The notes under the pieces: model-generated
Told to the model about the DNA's origin: nothing
Seen by the model: only the letters and a program-made list of their open reading frames with translations
Databases searched by the model: none
Assembly: GCF_033441515.1 (NCBI RefSeq)
Contig: NZ_JAWQJT010000001.1
Coordinates: forward strand, 3,472,001 to 3,536,000
DNA: 64,000 nt
From: Amycolatopsis solani
GTDB taxonomy: Bacteria; Actinomycetota; Actinomycetes; Mycobacteriales; Pseudonocardiaceae
Reading direction: 5' to 3'
In this document: one piece after another, positions 50,512 through 59,597 of the stretch
How the letters are laid out: every line of letters begins with the position of its first letter
Position numbering within the stretch: position 1 is the stretch's first letter
Translations under genes and position numbers: made by a program

Positions 50512-52364
50512 CCCTCGCCGTCGAGAAGCTCGGTCCGGTCGACGGGGCGGCGTTCACCGCCCGGCTCGAGCGGATCCTCCCGGACGCGCGGCGTGCCCTC
50601 GGTGCGCTCTACGGCGACTCCGAGCTGGTGTGGACGCTGGTCGGCGACGCGCTGGAGTACGCGGCCGTCCGTGCGGAGCCACTGCGACGGCTCGACCGGG
50701 CTCGCGAGGCGGAGCCGCGCTGGTTCCAGGACCCCGGGATGATCGGGTACGTCTGCTACGCCGACCGGTTCGCCGGCTCGCTGCGCGGCGTCCGCGCGCA
50801 GCTGGACCACCTCGCCGAGCTCGGCGTGACCTACCTGCACCTGATGCCACTGCTCAAGGCGCGCGAGGGCGACAACGACGGCGGCTACGCGGTGGCCGAC
50901 TACGACGCCGTCGACCCGCGGCTGGGCACGATGGGCGACCTGGTGGACCTGGCCGCCGAACTGCACCGGCGCGGGATGGTCCTGTGCGTCGACATGGTGC
51001 TCAACCACACGGCGCGCGAACACCCGTGGACCCGGGCGCACCGCGAGTTCTACCTGACCTTCCCCGACCGCGAGCTACCCGACGCCTACGAACGGACCCT
51101 GCCGGAGATCTTCCCCGACCTGGCACCCGGCAACTTCACCCGCGACGACCAGCTCGGCGCCTGGGTCTGGACGACGTTCCACGACTACCAGTGGGACCTC
51201 GACCACGCGAACCCGGCGGTTTTCCGCGCGCTGCTCGGCGTGATGCTGCGCCTGGCCAACCGCGGAGTCGACGTGCTGCGCCTGGACGCCGTGCCGTTCC
51301 TCGGCAAGCGGCTGGGCACCGACTGCCAGAACCAGCCCGAGGCGCACCTCGTGCTCCAGGCGTTCCGCGCGCTGACCCGGCTCGCGGCGCCCGGCCTGCT
51401 GCTCAAGGCCGAGGCGATGGTCCCGCCCGACCTGCTCGGCGGCTACCTCGGCGACCACGACCCCTACCGGCCCGAATGCGATGTGGCGTACGACAACCAG
51501 CTGATGGTGGCGCTCTGGTCGGCGGCGGCGACCGGGGACGCGCGGCTGGCCGCCCACGCACTGCGGCGCCGCCGTCCGGCACCGGAGCGGACGTGCTGGG
51601 CGACCTACCTGCGGTGCCACGACGACATCGGCTGGGCGATCGACGACACCGACGCGGCCGCGGCCGGGACGTCCGGCCCGGCGCACCGCCGCTTCCTGAG
51701 CGACTTCTACGCGGGACGAACCGCCGGCTCGTTCGCCCGCGGCGAGGTGTTCCAGCGGGCGGGGGACGGCGCGTCGCCGATCTCCGGCACGACGGCGTCG
51801 CTGTGCGGGATCGAAGCGGCGCTGGCCGGTGGGGACGCGGCCGCGCTGGAACTCGCGCTGCGCCGCCTGGAGTCGCTGTACTCGGTGGTCTTCTCGTTCG
51901 GCGGGATTCCGTTGGTGTACATGGGAGACGAGCTCGCACTGCGCAACGACCCCGCCGGCCGCAACGGCCCGGACAACCGCTGGATCCACCGGCCGCCGAT
52001 GGACTGGGCCGCGGCCGCCCGGCGGACCCGGGAGTCCACAATGGAGCATCGGGTGTTCACGGCGGTGCGCGACCTCGCGGCGGTCCGCGCCCGGACGCCG
52101 TCACTGGCGTCGAGCGCGCCGGCGACGGTGCTCGACAGCGGCGACCGGCGGCTGCTGGCGTACCTGCGGGGTGCCCCGGGTGGGGACCCGGTGCTCGCGG
52201 TGGTCAACTTCGGCCCGGATCCCGTGGTCTTCGAAGCCGCCCTGCCGGACGGTCTCGGCCGGCCGGTCCTCTTGCACGCGACGCCGGGCGCGGAACCGCT
52301 CGGCCCGGACGGCGTCCGGGTGCCGGGGTGCGGGTTTTACTGGGCGGTTGTGCATCGCACCTGA
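50508..52364 (+). CDS. Amylosucrase-like GH13_4 enzyme
   Basis: 618 residues, close to amylosucrases and sucrose hydrolases (about 630). The GH13 motifs are present: DMVLNHT, DVLRLDAVPFLG (nucleophile Asp), LLKAEAMV (acid/base Glu) and YLRCHDDIGW (stabilising Asp). The GDNDGGYAVADYDAVDPRLG stretch is typical of the subfamily. It would split sucrose, releasing fructose and transferring or hydrolysing glucose. It closes the LacI-controlled sucrose operon. Confidence 0.9.
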   Translation: MTLAVEKLGPVDGAAFTARLERILPDARRALGALYGDSELVWTLVGDALEYAAVRAEPLRRLDRAREAEPRWFQDPGMIGYVCYADRFAGSLRGVRAQLDHLAELGVTYLHLMPLLKAREGDNDGGYAVADYDAVDPRLGTMGDLVDLAAELHRRGMVLCVDMVLNHTAREHPWTRAHREFYLTFPDRELPDAYERTLPEIFPDLAPGNFTRDDQLGAWVWTTFHDYQWDLDHANPAVFRALLGVMLRLANRGVDVLRLDAVPFLGKRLGTDCQNQPEAHLVLQAFRALTRLAAPGLLLKAEAMVPPDLLGGYLGDHDPYRPECDVAYDNQLMVALWSAAATGDARLAAHALRRRRPAPERTCWATYLRCHDDIGWAIDDTDAAAAGTSGPAHRRFLSDFYAGRTAGSFARGEVFQRAGDGASPISGTTASLCGIEAALAGGDAAALELALRRLESLYSVVFSFGGIPLVYMGDELALRNDPAGRNGPDNRWIHRPPMDWAAAARRTRESTMEHRVFTAVRDLAAVRARTPSLASSAPATVLDSGDRRLLAYLRGAPGGDPVLAVVNFGPDPVVFEAALPDGLGRPVLLHATPGAEPLGPDGVRVPGCGFYWAVVHRT

Positions 52365-52440
52365 ATCGCAGCGTGGGGCGTACAAGTGGCGAAACGGCTA
52401 GTCTCGGTCGAGTCTGAGTCGATTCTGCATCGGAGGAGCT

Positions 52441-53820
52441 GTGGTCATCGAGTTCTCCGGCGTCGTCTCCGCCCCGCTGGACGAGGTGTTCGCCTGGCAC
52501 GGCCTGCCCGGGGCGATCACCCGCCTCACGCCACCTTGGCAGCCGGTCCGGGTCGGCTCCGAAGCCGGCTCGCTGCGCGACGGCACCGCCGAGCTGGTCC
52601 TGCCCGGCGGGCTGAAGTGGATCGCGGCGCACGAAGCCGCGGGCTACGAACCGCCGCACCACTTCGTCGACCGCTTCAGCACTCCGGTGCTCTCGGCCGT
52701 CGTGCCGTGGCGGCACACCCACCGGTTCGAGGCGGACGGGCCTGGGCGCACCGTCGTGACCGACCGCGTCGAGACCCCCGTGCCGGCGGCGCTCCTGCGG
52801 AAGATGTTCGCCTACCGTCACCGTCAGCTGGCCGAGGACCTGGCCGCGCAGCGACGGCACTGGCACGAGCCGCTGACCGTGGCCGTGACCGGAGCGAGCG
52901 GCCTGGTCGGCACGGCGCTCACCGCGTTGCTGACCACCGGCGGGCACCGCGTGATCCGCCTCGTGCGGCGCGCCGCCCGCACCCCGGACGAACGCACCTG
53001 GCGTCCCGAAGAACCCGACGACCGCCTGCTCGACGGCGTCGACGCCGTGGTGCACCTGGCCGGGGCCTCGGTCGCGGGCCGGTTCGGCGAGCGGCACCGG
53101 CGTGCGGTGCGGGAGAGCCGGATCGGGCCGACCCGCAAGCTCGCCGAGCTGGCCGCCCGCACGCCCGACGGGCCCGGGGTGTTCGTCTCGGCGTCGGCCG
53201 TCGGCTTCTACGGATCCGAGCGGGGCGACGAAGTGCTCGCGGAGTCGGCCGAGCGCGGAGAAGGGTTCCTCGCCGATGTCGTCGGCGAGTGGGAGGCGGC
53301 CACCGAACCCGCGGCCGCGGCGGGCATCCGCGTGGTCCGGGTGCGCACCGGGCTGGTGCTGAGCCCCCGCGGCGGCGTGCTGCGGCTGCAGTACCCCCTG
53401 TTCGCCGCCGGTCTGGGCGGCCCGCTCGGCACCGGGAAGCAGTGGATGCCGTGGATCGGCATCGACGACCTCACCGACGTCTACCTGCGGGCGATCACCG
53501 ACCGCGCGCTGGCCGGCGTGGTCAACGCCGTGAGCCCGCAACCGGTGCGCAACAACGACTACACCCGCGTCCTCGCCGGCGTGCTGCACCGACCGGCGGT
53601 GCTGGCGGTGCCGTCGTTCGGCCCGCGCCTGCTGCTCGGCGCCGACGGCGCGCGCGAACTGGCGTTCGCCGACCAGCGGGTGCAACCCCAGCGGCTGCTC
53701 GACGCCGGCCACCAGTTCCGCCACCCCTGGCTCCGCGACGCGCTCGCCCACCTGCTCGGGGCCACGCCCGAAGCCGAATCGACCGGAGGACCGCATGCTG
53801 TTCGACACGGTGCTCGATAG
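52441..53820 (+). CDS. SRPBCC-NAD epimerase fusion (TIGR01777 family)
   Basis: 459 residues from GTG 52441 behind GGAGGAG. Residues 1-145 are a START/polyketide-cyclase-like domain (FSGVVSAPLDEVFAWHG); from about 148 a SDR39U1-type epimerase follows with the nucleotide motif VTGASGLVGTAL and the SASAVGFYG region. The fusion is common in actinobacteria and its substrate is unknown. Its end overlaps the SDR gene by 26 bp, so they form an operon. Confidence 0.9.
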   Translation: MVIEFSGVVSAPLDEVFAWHGLPGAITRLTPPWQPVRVGSEAGSLRDGTAELVLPGGLKWIAAHEAAGYEPPHHFVDRFSTPVLSAVVPWRHTHRFEADGPGRTVVTDRVETPVPAALLRKMFAYRHRQLAEDLAAQRRHWHEPLTVAVTGASGLVGTALTALLTTGGHRVIRLVRRAARTPDERTWRPEEPDDRLLDGVDAVVHLAGASVAGRFGERHRRAVRESRIGPTRKLAELAARTPDGPGVFVSASAVGFYGSERGDEVLAESAERGEGFLADVVGEWEAATEPAAAAGIRVVRVRTGLVLSPRGGVLRLQYPLFAAGLGGPLGTGKQWMPWIGIDDLTDVYLRAITDRALAGVVNAVSPQPVRNNDYTRVLAGVLHRPAVLAVPSFGPRLLLGADGARELAFADQRVQPQRLLDAGHQFRHPWLRDALAHLLGATPEAESTGGPHAVRHGAR

Positions 53821-54727
53821 GACCGTGCTCCCGGGCTACTCCCGGCTCGGGTACGCGTTGCGGCGACGCGCGTGGCCCTCGGACGACCCGGCACCCGGCG
53901 CCCTGCGCGGACGCGTCGCGCTGGTGACCGGCGCCAGCTCGGGCCTGGGCGAAGCCACGGCGGCCGGGCTGGCCCGGCTGGGCGCCGACGTGGTGCTGGT
54001 GGTGCGCGACCGGGGACGCGGGGAGCAGGCACTCGCCCGCGTCCGCGCGGCGGCACCGGAAGCGAAGATCCGGACGGCCCGCTGCGACGTCGCCGACTTC
54101 GCGTCGGTGCGCGAGTTCGCGGCGGGAGAGTCGCGAGTGGACATCCTGGTCCACAACGCCGGTGTGCTGCCGGCCCGGCGCGACGAGAGCGTGGACGGCC
54201 ACGAGATCACGTTCGCGACCCACGTGCTCGGGCCGTTGCTGCTGACCGAGTCGCTGCTCCCGGCCCTGCGCGCCTCCGATGACGGCCGGGTGATCCTGGT
54301 GTCCTCCGGCGGCATGTACACCCAGCCGCTCGCCGTCGACGACCCGGAATACCGCACCGGCCGCTACCGCGGAGCGACGGCGTACGCGCGCACGAAACGG
54401 ATGCAGGTCGAACTGACCCCGCTGCTCGCCGAACGCTGGCGCCCGGACGGTGTCGCCGTGCACAGCACGCACCCCGGCTGGGCGGACACCCCGGGCTTGG
54501 CGGACTCGTTGCCCGCGTTCCGCAAGCTCGTCCGGCTCGCGCTGCGAACGCCGGAACAGGGCGCGGACACGGCGGTGTGGCTGGCCGCGACCGAGCCGGG
54601 GCCGCAGCCAGGGCGGTTCTGGCACGACCGGCGGGAACGGCCTCGGTACGTCGTGCCGGGGACCCGGCCCAAGGCGGGCGAGGCGGAGCGTTTGCTGGAG
54701 TACTGCTTGGCCGCGATCGCCGGGTGA
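53795..54727 (+). CDS. Short-chain dehydrogenase/reductase
   Basis: 310 residues. The cofactor motif TGASSGLGEA begins near residue 45 and the NAG motif is HNAGVLPA. The catalytic Ser is in LVSSGGMYTQ and the Tyr-x-x-x-Lys is AYARTKRMQ. The layout resembles DHRS12-like proteins of lipid or sterol-type substrates. It overlaps the TIGR01777 gene and is convergent with the TetR gene that ends 2 nt later. Confidence 0.92.
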   Translation: MLFDTVLDRTVLPGYSRLGYALRRRAWPSDDPAPGALRGRVALVTGASSGLGEATAAGLARLGADVVLVVRDRGRGEQALARVRAAAPEAKIRTARCDVADFASVREFAAGESRVDILVHNAGVLPARRDESVDGHEITFATHVLGPLLLTESLLPALRASDDGRVILVSSGGMYTQPLAVDDPEYRTGRYRGATAYARTKRMQVELTPLLAERWRPDGVAVHSTHPGWADTPGLADSLPAFRKLVRLALRTPEQGADTAVWLAATEPGPQPGRFWHDRRERPRYVVPGTRPKAGEAERLLEYCLAAIAG

Positions 54728-54728
54728 G

Positions 54729-55301
54729 TCAGCCGTCCGCGCTGCGCAGCCCGTCCAGCACCAGGGTGATGACGCCGTCGGCTTCCGACCGCCAGTCGGG
54801 GCGGTCGTGGGCCGCGCCGATGCCGTGCAGCGCCATCATCACGGCGCCGGCGTTCGCGTCACCGCGGACGGTGCCCTCCCGCACGGCGGCGGCGACCAGG
54901 TCGGTGACGGCCTGTTCCAGCGCCTGACCGCCTTCGGCGAGGGTTTCCGAGCTGGTGGCCATGAGCGTCGCCAGTGTCCGGGCCAGGCCCTGGTGGGCGT
55001 CGATGTGGTCGACCATGCCGCGCAGGAAGGTCGCCAGCGCCTCCGCCGGGGGCAGCGTGGCCTGCAGCTCGCGGGCCCGGTCGCACAGCGCGGCGACTTC
55101 CCCGTGGTAGACGGCGACGGCCAGCGCCTCCCGGGTGGGGAAGTGGCGGTACAGCGTGCCGGTGCCCACCCCGGCCAGGCTCGCGAAGTCGTCGAAGCGC
55201 AGGTCGAAGAATTCGCCGGCGTCGAAGACCTCCCGCGCCTTGGCGAGCAGGGCCTCGCGCTTGCGCCGGGCGTCGGCCCGCAGCGGCTTGTCGGCGGTCA
55301 T
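54729..55301 (-). CDS. TetR-family repressor of the ketopantoate-reductase-like gene
   Basis: 190 residues. I chose ATG 55301; a second ATG at 55307 is too close to GAGG. The helix-turn-helix is FDDFASLAGVGTGTLYRHFPTREAL (about 36-60). Two perfect-looking operators lie in the 90-bp region shared with the divergent reductase gene, one of them inside that gene's promoter spacer. This is strong evidence for direct repression. Confidence 0.92.
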   Translation of the reverse strand: MTADKPLRADARRKREALLAKAREVFDAGEFFDLRFDDFASLAGVGTGTLYRHFPTREALAVAVYHGEVAALCDRARELQATLPPAEALATFLRGMVDHIDAHQGLARTLATLMATSSETLAEGGQALEQAVTDLVAAAVREGTVRGDANAGAVMMALHGIGAAHDRPDWRSEADGVITLVLDGLRSADG

Positions 55302-55314
55302 GGGCATCCTCGCG

Positions 55315-55364
55315 TTGACAAATGGAGATGACCTCCATATTTTGAGAAGTGGAGATGATCTCCA
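55315..55364 (+). promoter_or_regulatory. Promoter with two TetR operators, one in the spacer
   Basis: TTGACA (55315-55320), a 17-bp spacer and TATTTT (55338-55343) form a strong plus-strand promoter for the gene at 55392. The spacer's last 15 bases are TGGAGATGACCTCCA (55323-55337). A second copy, TGGAGATGATCTCCA, covers the expected start point (55350-55364). The 5-bp arms TGGAG/CTCCA are perfect in both, 27 bp apart. Confidence 0.8.
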
Positions 55365-55391
55365 GATCGATCGTACCCCACGAGGTGCTCC

Positions 55392-56339
55392 TTGAAGATC
55401 CTGATGTTCGGCCGCGGCGTGATCGCCACGATCTACGGCTGGGCCCTGCAGCAAGCGGGACACGACGTCGAGTTCTACGTCCGGCCGGGCCGCGCGGCGA
55501 CCTACGGGGACGCGGTGGACCTCGAGCTGTTCGACACGCGGCGCCGGGTGTGGGGGCAGCGCGTCGCCGAGAAGTGGCCCGTGCGCTACCGCGAGGCGCT
55601 GGAGCCGGACCACGGCTTCGACCTGATCGTGCTCAGCGTGCCGCACCACCGCCTCCCGGAGGCGACGGCCTTCCTGGCCCCGCGGCTCGGCCGGGCCACG
55701 GTGCTGGTCTTCGGCAACGTCTGGACCGAGCCGCTGGCCGCGATCGGCCCCCTCCCCGTCGACCGCGTCGCCTGGGGCTTTCCTCAGGCGGGTGGGGGTT
55801 TCGGCGACGACGGCGTACTCCGCGGGGTGCTGCTGCCGTCGGTCTTCTTCGGCACCCTCGACCGGCCCCCGGCCGAGCGGGAGCTGGCCGTGCGCCAGGC
55901 GTTCCGCGAGGCCGGGCTCCGGATCAAGGAACGCCCCGACTTCCGCGGCTGGCTGTGGGTCCACTTCGTGTCGGACGCCGGCCTGCTCTCGCAGGGCTTG
56001 CGGGTCGGGACCCTGTCCCAGCTGGCCGGGTCGAGGAGCGACCTGCGCGAAGGCCTGCTGGCCGCTCGCGAGCTGCTGCCGCTCCTCGAGGCACGCGGTC
56101 TCGACCTGCGCCACCACCGCGGCGCCTTGCTGCTGTTCCGGGCACCCACCTGGCTGACGGCGCCGGTGCTCGCCTGGGTGACCGCCCACGTCCCCCTGGC
56201 GCGCGCGAGCATCGCGGCGCACACCGACCCCGATGCCGAGGAGCCGCGCGAGGTCTGCCGCGACACGCTGGCGGAAGCGCGCCGGCTGGGTGTCCCGGCG
56301 CCGCGCTTGGCCGCGGCGGAACCGCACTTCGCCTCGTGA
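55392..56339 (+). CDS. Ketopantoate reductase-family oxidoreductase
   Basis: 315 residues from TTG 55392. The N-terminal Rossmann motif is MFGRGVIATIYGWAL, followed by VLSVPHHRLPEA and a helical C-terminal domain. The family reduces ketopantoate for pantothenate synthesis, but many members have other roles. Isolation under a dedicated TetR argues for an inducible, non-pantothenate function. The stop is 3 nt from the convergent MarR gene's stop. Confidence 0.85.
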   Translation: MKILMFGRGVIATIYGWALQQAGHDVEFYVRPGRAATYGDAVDLELFDTRRRVWGQRVAEKWPVRYREALEPDHGFDLIVLSVPHHRLPEATAFLAPRLGRATVLVFGNVWTEPLAAIGPLPVDRVAWGFPQAGGGFGDDGVLRGVLLPSVFFGTLDRPPAERELAVRQAFREAGLRIKERPDFRGWLWVHFVSDAGLLSQGLRVGTLSQLAGSRSDLREGLLAARELLPLLEARGLDLRHHRGALLLFRAPTWLTAPVLAWVTAHVPLARASIAAHTDPDAEEPREVCRDTLAEARRLGVPAPRLAAAEPHFAS

Positions 56340-56342
56340 CGG

Positions 56343-56846
56343 TCAGCCGTTGGGGCGCTTGAAGACCTCGGTGGGCAGCCCCAGGGTCTCGACGATCCGT
56401 TCGGCCGCGTCCCCGAACCGCGCCAAGTCGATGCCCAGTGGCTCGATCACCAAGCGGCGGATGTTCGCCACGTGCGCCGGGGACGCCGTCGCCAGGTGGG
56501 CGCGGCCCGCGTCGGTCAGGGATGCCGTCGTGAAGCGGCGGCCCTGGCCGGTGCACACCTTCCGGGTCACCCACCCGCGGTCTTCCAGCCGGGCCACCGC
56601 GTGGGAGATCCGCGGCAGCGAGCCGTTGGCCATCTCCGCGATCTCGCTCATCCGCAGGCTTTCGCCCGGCACCACCGAAAGCCGCGCCAAGATCATGTAG
56701 CCCAGCAGGGTCAGGTCGGCGTCCCGCAGCAATTGGCTTTCCAGCGCTCCCGGCAGCGTCAGCAGCACCTTCGCCACGTTGACCCACGCGCGCCGCTCGT
56801 CGTCGCCGAGGCGGTCGAACGGCTCCACTGCTTCCTGCTCGTGCAC
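56343..56846 (-). CDS. MarR-family repressor
   Basis: 167 residues from GTG 56846. A frame extending to ATG 56870 would run through an operator repeat, so I reject it; no clear ribosome site is seen and the message may be leaderless. The winged helix (about 50-115) contains LRMSEIAEMANGSLPRISHAVARLEDRGWVTRK. Two matched operators fill the gap to the divergent membrane-protein gene, its likely target. Confidence 0.9.
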   Translation of the reverse strand: MHEQEAVEPFDRLGDDERRAWVNVAKVLLTLPGALESQLLRDADLTLLGYMILARLSVVPGESLRMSEIAEMANGSLPRISHAVARLEDRGWVTRKVCTGQGRRFTTASLTDAGRAHLATASPAHVANIRRLVIEPLGIDLARFGDAAERIVETLGLPTEVFKRPNG

Positions 56847-56848
56847 GC

Positions 56849-56898
56849 TTGACTTTAACACGCAACTCAACCTACCTTGGGTTTAACACGCAACCCAA
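56849..56898. promoter_or_regulatory. Tandem 22-bp MarR operators (7-8-7 inverted repeats)
   Basis: Site 2 (56877-56898) is TTGGGTT, TAACACGC, AACCCAA with perfect arms. Site 1 (56849-56870) is TTGACTT, the identical 8-base centre, AACTCAA with one mismatch. They are 28 bp apart, about one face of the helix after 2.7 turns, and directly abut the MarR start on one side. Confidence 0.75.
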
Positions 56899-56907
56899 GG
56901 AGGAGCG

Positions 56908-57327
56908 ATGCCGACCACCGCCGCCCTGTCCCCCGCCACGGCTCTCCGCCTGGGGATCGCCGTCGTGGCGGCCGCCGCCGTCAACACCGTCGTCGCGCTC
57001 GCGGCGTCCGCCCTCGACGACGGCGGCATCGGGATGGGCCTCAACCCCGCGGCCTACCTGCCCGCGACGGTGCTCGGCGTGCTCGTCGGCGCCGCCGGCT
57101 GGGGCCTGATCGCCCGCCGCCACCCGCGGGTGCTGCGGGTCGTGGTGCCCCTCGTCCTCGTCCTGACGTGGATCCCGGACGTGCTCCTGCTGGGGGCGGG
57201 CGCGACCGCCGCCAACGTGGTGGGGCTGATGCTGATGCACCTGGCGGTCACCGGCGCGGTCGTCCTCGCCCTCCGCACCACCCTGCGGGAGCCGGCCGCG
57301 ACGGCCCCGGCGCCCCACGCGGGCTGA
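56908..57327 (+). CDS. Small four-helix membrane protein (DUF6069-like)
   Basis: 139 residues behind a strong AAGGAGGAG. Four hydrophobic helices are visible, beginning LGIAVVAAAAVNTVVALAAS and including YLPATVLGVLVGAAGWGLIA. The pattern fits the DUF6069 family, frequent beside MarR or TetR regulators in actinomycetes. Function unknown; control by the divergent MarR is likely. Confidence 0.8.
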   Translation: MPTTAALSPATALRLGIAVVAAAAVNTVVALAASALDDGGIGMGLNPAAYLPATVLGVLVGAAGWGLIARRHPRVLRVVVPLVLVLTWIPDVLLLGAGATAANVVGLMLMHLAVTGAVVLALRTTLREPAATAPAPHAG

Positions 57328-57390
57328 GCGTTCTGTTAAGCGCAAGCAACGAGAAGCGTTACTCGCCGCGGTTCTGGTAACACGCCGATG

Positions 57391-57412
57391 TTCCGGATTA
57401 AACCGTCCGGAA
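57391..57412. promoter_or_regulatory. Inverted repeat TTCCGGA-N8-TCCGGAA upstream of the Nit1C-type cluster
   Basis: Perfect 7-bp arms with an 8-bp centre lie 26 bp before the flavoprotein start. Just upstream, GTTAC (57358-57362) and GTAAC (57377-57381) form another inverted pair that recalls nitrogen-regulator GlnR half-sites. Either could control the cluster. Confidence 0.5.
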
Positions 57413-57437
57413 ATGGTGGCCCGGTGCACTGATCGGC

Positions 57438-58757
57438 ATGAACTCCGAGCTCGACGGCCTGCACCGGCCGGTGATCGTGATCGGCGGCGGCCAGGCGGGA
57501 CTGTCGATGTCCCACTGCCTGGGCGCCGCCGGAGTCGGGCACCTGGTGCTCGAACGCGAGCGCGCGGGACACGAATGGCGGACCCGCCGCTGGGACAGTT
57601 TCTGCCTGGTCACGCCGAATTGGCAATGCCGGCTGCCCGGGTTTCCCTACCCGGGTGACGATCCGGACGGGTTCATGGTCCGCGACGAGATCGTCGCCTA
57701 CCTCGAAAACTACGTGAAGCACTCCGACGTCCCGCTGCACGAGGGCGTCGAAGCGACGCGGCTGCGGCAGGTGCCCGGCGGTGGCTTCCGGCTCACGACG
57801 TCGGCCGGCGAGCTGACCGCCGACCACGTCGTGCTGGCCACCGGCCCGTACCAGGTGCCGCTCAAGCCGCGGCTGGCCGAACGGCTGCCCGAACACGTCG
57901 TGCAGCTGCACTCGGCCGAGTACCGCAATCCCGCGCAGCTGCCCGAGGGGGACGTCCTCGTCGTCGGCACCGGGCAGTCCGGCTGCCAGATCGCCGAGGA
58001 CCTGCACCTGGCCGGGCGGCGGGTGCACCTCGCCGTCGGGTCCGCACCGCGGGTGGCCCGGCGCTACCGCGGCCGGGACGTCGTCGCCTGGCTCGACGAG
58101 ATGGGTTACTACGCACGGGGGATCGACGAGTTCGCCGACGCGGACGCCGTGCGGTTCCGGGCCAACCACTACGTGACCGGCCGCGACGGCGGGCACGACA
58201 TCGACCTGCGCGCGTTCGCCACGCAGGGCATGCAGCTCTACGGCCGGCTCGAAAGCGTCCGAAGTGGACAGCTGCGGTTCGCCGGTGACCTGCGCCGCAA
58301 CCTCGACGCGGCCGACGCCGTTTCGGAGGGCATCAAGGACTCGATCGACGCCTTCATCGCGAAACGCGGGATCGCGGCCCCTCGCGAAGACCGGTACAAG
58401 CCGGTGTGGGAGCCGGAAGACGGGCCTCGCGCCCTCGACGCGGAAGCGCTTTCCGCCGTCGTGTGGAGCACCGGCTTCGGCCGCGACCACCGCTGGATCG
58501 ACGTCCCGGTGTTCGACGGCAAGGGCTACCCGACGCACCACCGCGGGGTCACGAGCTGCCCCGGGCTGTACTTCCTCGGCTTGCCGTGGCAGCACACCTG
58601 GGGTTCCGGCCGGTTCTGCGGCGTCGCCGCGGACGCCGAGTACCTCGCCCGGCGGATCACCGGCGGCGGCCGCGGCGACGTCCGGTGGCTCTCCGGCACG
58701 CCGGTGAGCACCTACCCGGCCGACGACGACTGGGTCGCGCCGCGGACGGTGGCCTGA
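57438..58757 (+). CDS. FAD-dependent oxidoreductase of the MSMEG_0569 family (Nit1C cluster flavoprotein)
   Basis: 439 residues. The N-terminal FAD motif is [15 protein letters not shown], a second dinucleotide motif [15 protein letters not shown] lies near residue 175, and the end is typical of flavin monooxygenase-like proteins ([20 protein letters not shown]). It corresponds to the MSMEG_0569-type flavoprotein that accompanies the conserved nitrilase cluster. It is the first gene of a seven-gene unit; the next gene overlaps its stop (TGATG). Confidence 0.88.
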   Translation: MNSELDGLHRPVIVIGGGQAGLSMSHCLGAAGVGHLVLERERAGHEWRTRRWDSFCLVTPNWQCRLPGFPYPGDDPDGFMVRDEIVAYLENYVKHSDVPLHEGVEATRLRQVPGGGFRLTTSAGELTADHVVLATGPYQVPLKPRLAERLPEHVVQLHSAEYRNPAQLPEGDVLVVGTGQSGCQIAEDLHLAGRRVHLAVGSAPRVARRYRGRDVVAWLDEMGYYARGIDEFADADAVRFRANHYVTGRDGGHDIDLRAFATQGMQLYGRLESVRSGQLRFAGDLRRNLDAADAVSEGIKDSIDAFIAKRGIAAPREDRYKPVWEPEDGPRALDAEALSAVVWSTGFGRDHRWIDVPVFDGKGYPTHHRGVTSCPGLYFLGLPWQHTWGSGRFCGVAADAEYLARRITGGGRGDVRWLSGTPVSTYPADDDWVAPRTVA

Positions 58758-59593
58758 TGAAGTGGACGAACGACGCCCACCGGCACCTGGGCGTGCTGCC
58801 CGCGTACCCGTTCTACGGCGGCCCGCCGGTCGCCCCGGCGATCGGCAGCCGCGCGACGATCGGCGAGCTCCTGTCCGATTTGGACCGGGAGGGCACCGAA
58901 CGCGCGTTGGTGATCCCGAACTACGGCGTGCCCGATCCGGCGATCGCCTTCTCCTTCAACGAGCTTTGCGTCGAAGCGGCGGCGAAGGACGACCGGATCA
59001 GCGCCGCGCTCTGGGTGTCGCCGCGGCCTGAAGAGGCCGACCGGACCGACGACGCCTTGAAGCTGGCCGTCGAGGAAGGCGTGCGAGCGCTCAAACTCAG
59101 CTTCCTTCTGGGCGGCAGGGCTTCCGACCCGGCGTGCAAACCGCAGCTGGACAAGATCTTCGCCACCGCACGGGCGCACGACCTCGTCGTGCACGTCCAC
59201 ACCTCGCCAGGGGCGGCGTCGGACATCGACGAGGTCGGCAAGCTCGTCGACGCCTACGCCGGCGACGTCAAGCTGCACCTCGTCCACTTCGGCGGCGGCA
59301 TGAGCGGGCACATCAAGCTCGTCGGCGGCCGCTTCTTCGACTGGATCGCCGACGGCAAGCAGGTCTACACCGACCTGTCGTGGGCGATCGGCTTCACGCC
59401 CCGCTGGCTCGTCGAGGAGATCTCGCGCCGCGGCCTCGGCCACGACCGCGTGCTCTTCGCCTCCGACCAGCCGTGGGGCGATCACGAGGGCGAACTCGCC
59501 AAGCTGGCCGCCGCGGCCGGCGACGGCGAACTCGCCGACCTGGTTTTCCGCGGCACGTTCGACGTGCTGTACGGACCGAAGAAAGGGAAATAG
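58757..59593 (+). CDS. Metal-dependent amidohydrolase-family protein
   Basis: 278 residues overlapping the flavoprotein stop by one base. The TIM-barrel amidohydrolase pattern includes an N-terminal HRH (NDAHRHLG), a middle VHVHTSPG and a late Asp in VLFASDQPWGDHEGE. Relatives hydrolyse or decarboxylate small carboxylic or amide substrates. Its place inside the Nit1C-type operon suggests it handles a pathway intermediate. It is not one of the standard nit genes I know by name. Confidence 0.8.
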   Translation: MKWTNDAHRHLGVLPAYPFYGGPPVAPAIGSRATIGELLSDLDREGTERALVIPNYGVPDPAIAFSFNELCVEAAAKDDRISAALWVSPRPEEADRTDDALKLAVEEGVRALKLSFLLGGRASDPACKPQLDKIFATARAHDLVVHVHTSPGAASDIDEVGKLVDAYAGDVKLHLVHFGGGMSGHIKLVGGRFFDWIADGKQVYTDLSWAIGFTPRWLVEEISRRGLGHDRVLFASDQPWGDHEGELAKLAAAAGDGELADLVFRGTFDVLYGPKKGK

Positions 59594-59597
59594 ACCG

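Noticed and set aside
52380-52430. Repeated GAGTC motifs before the TIGR01777 gene
   Set aside because: They form no consistent spacing or palindrome, so I could not support an operator.
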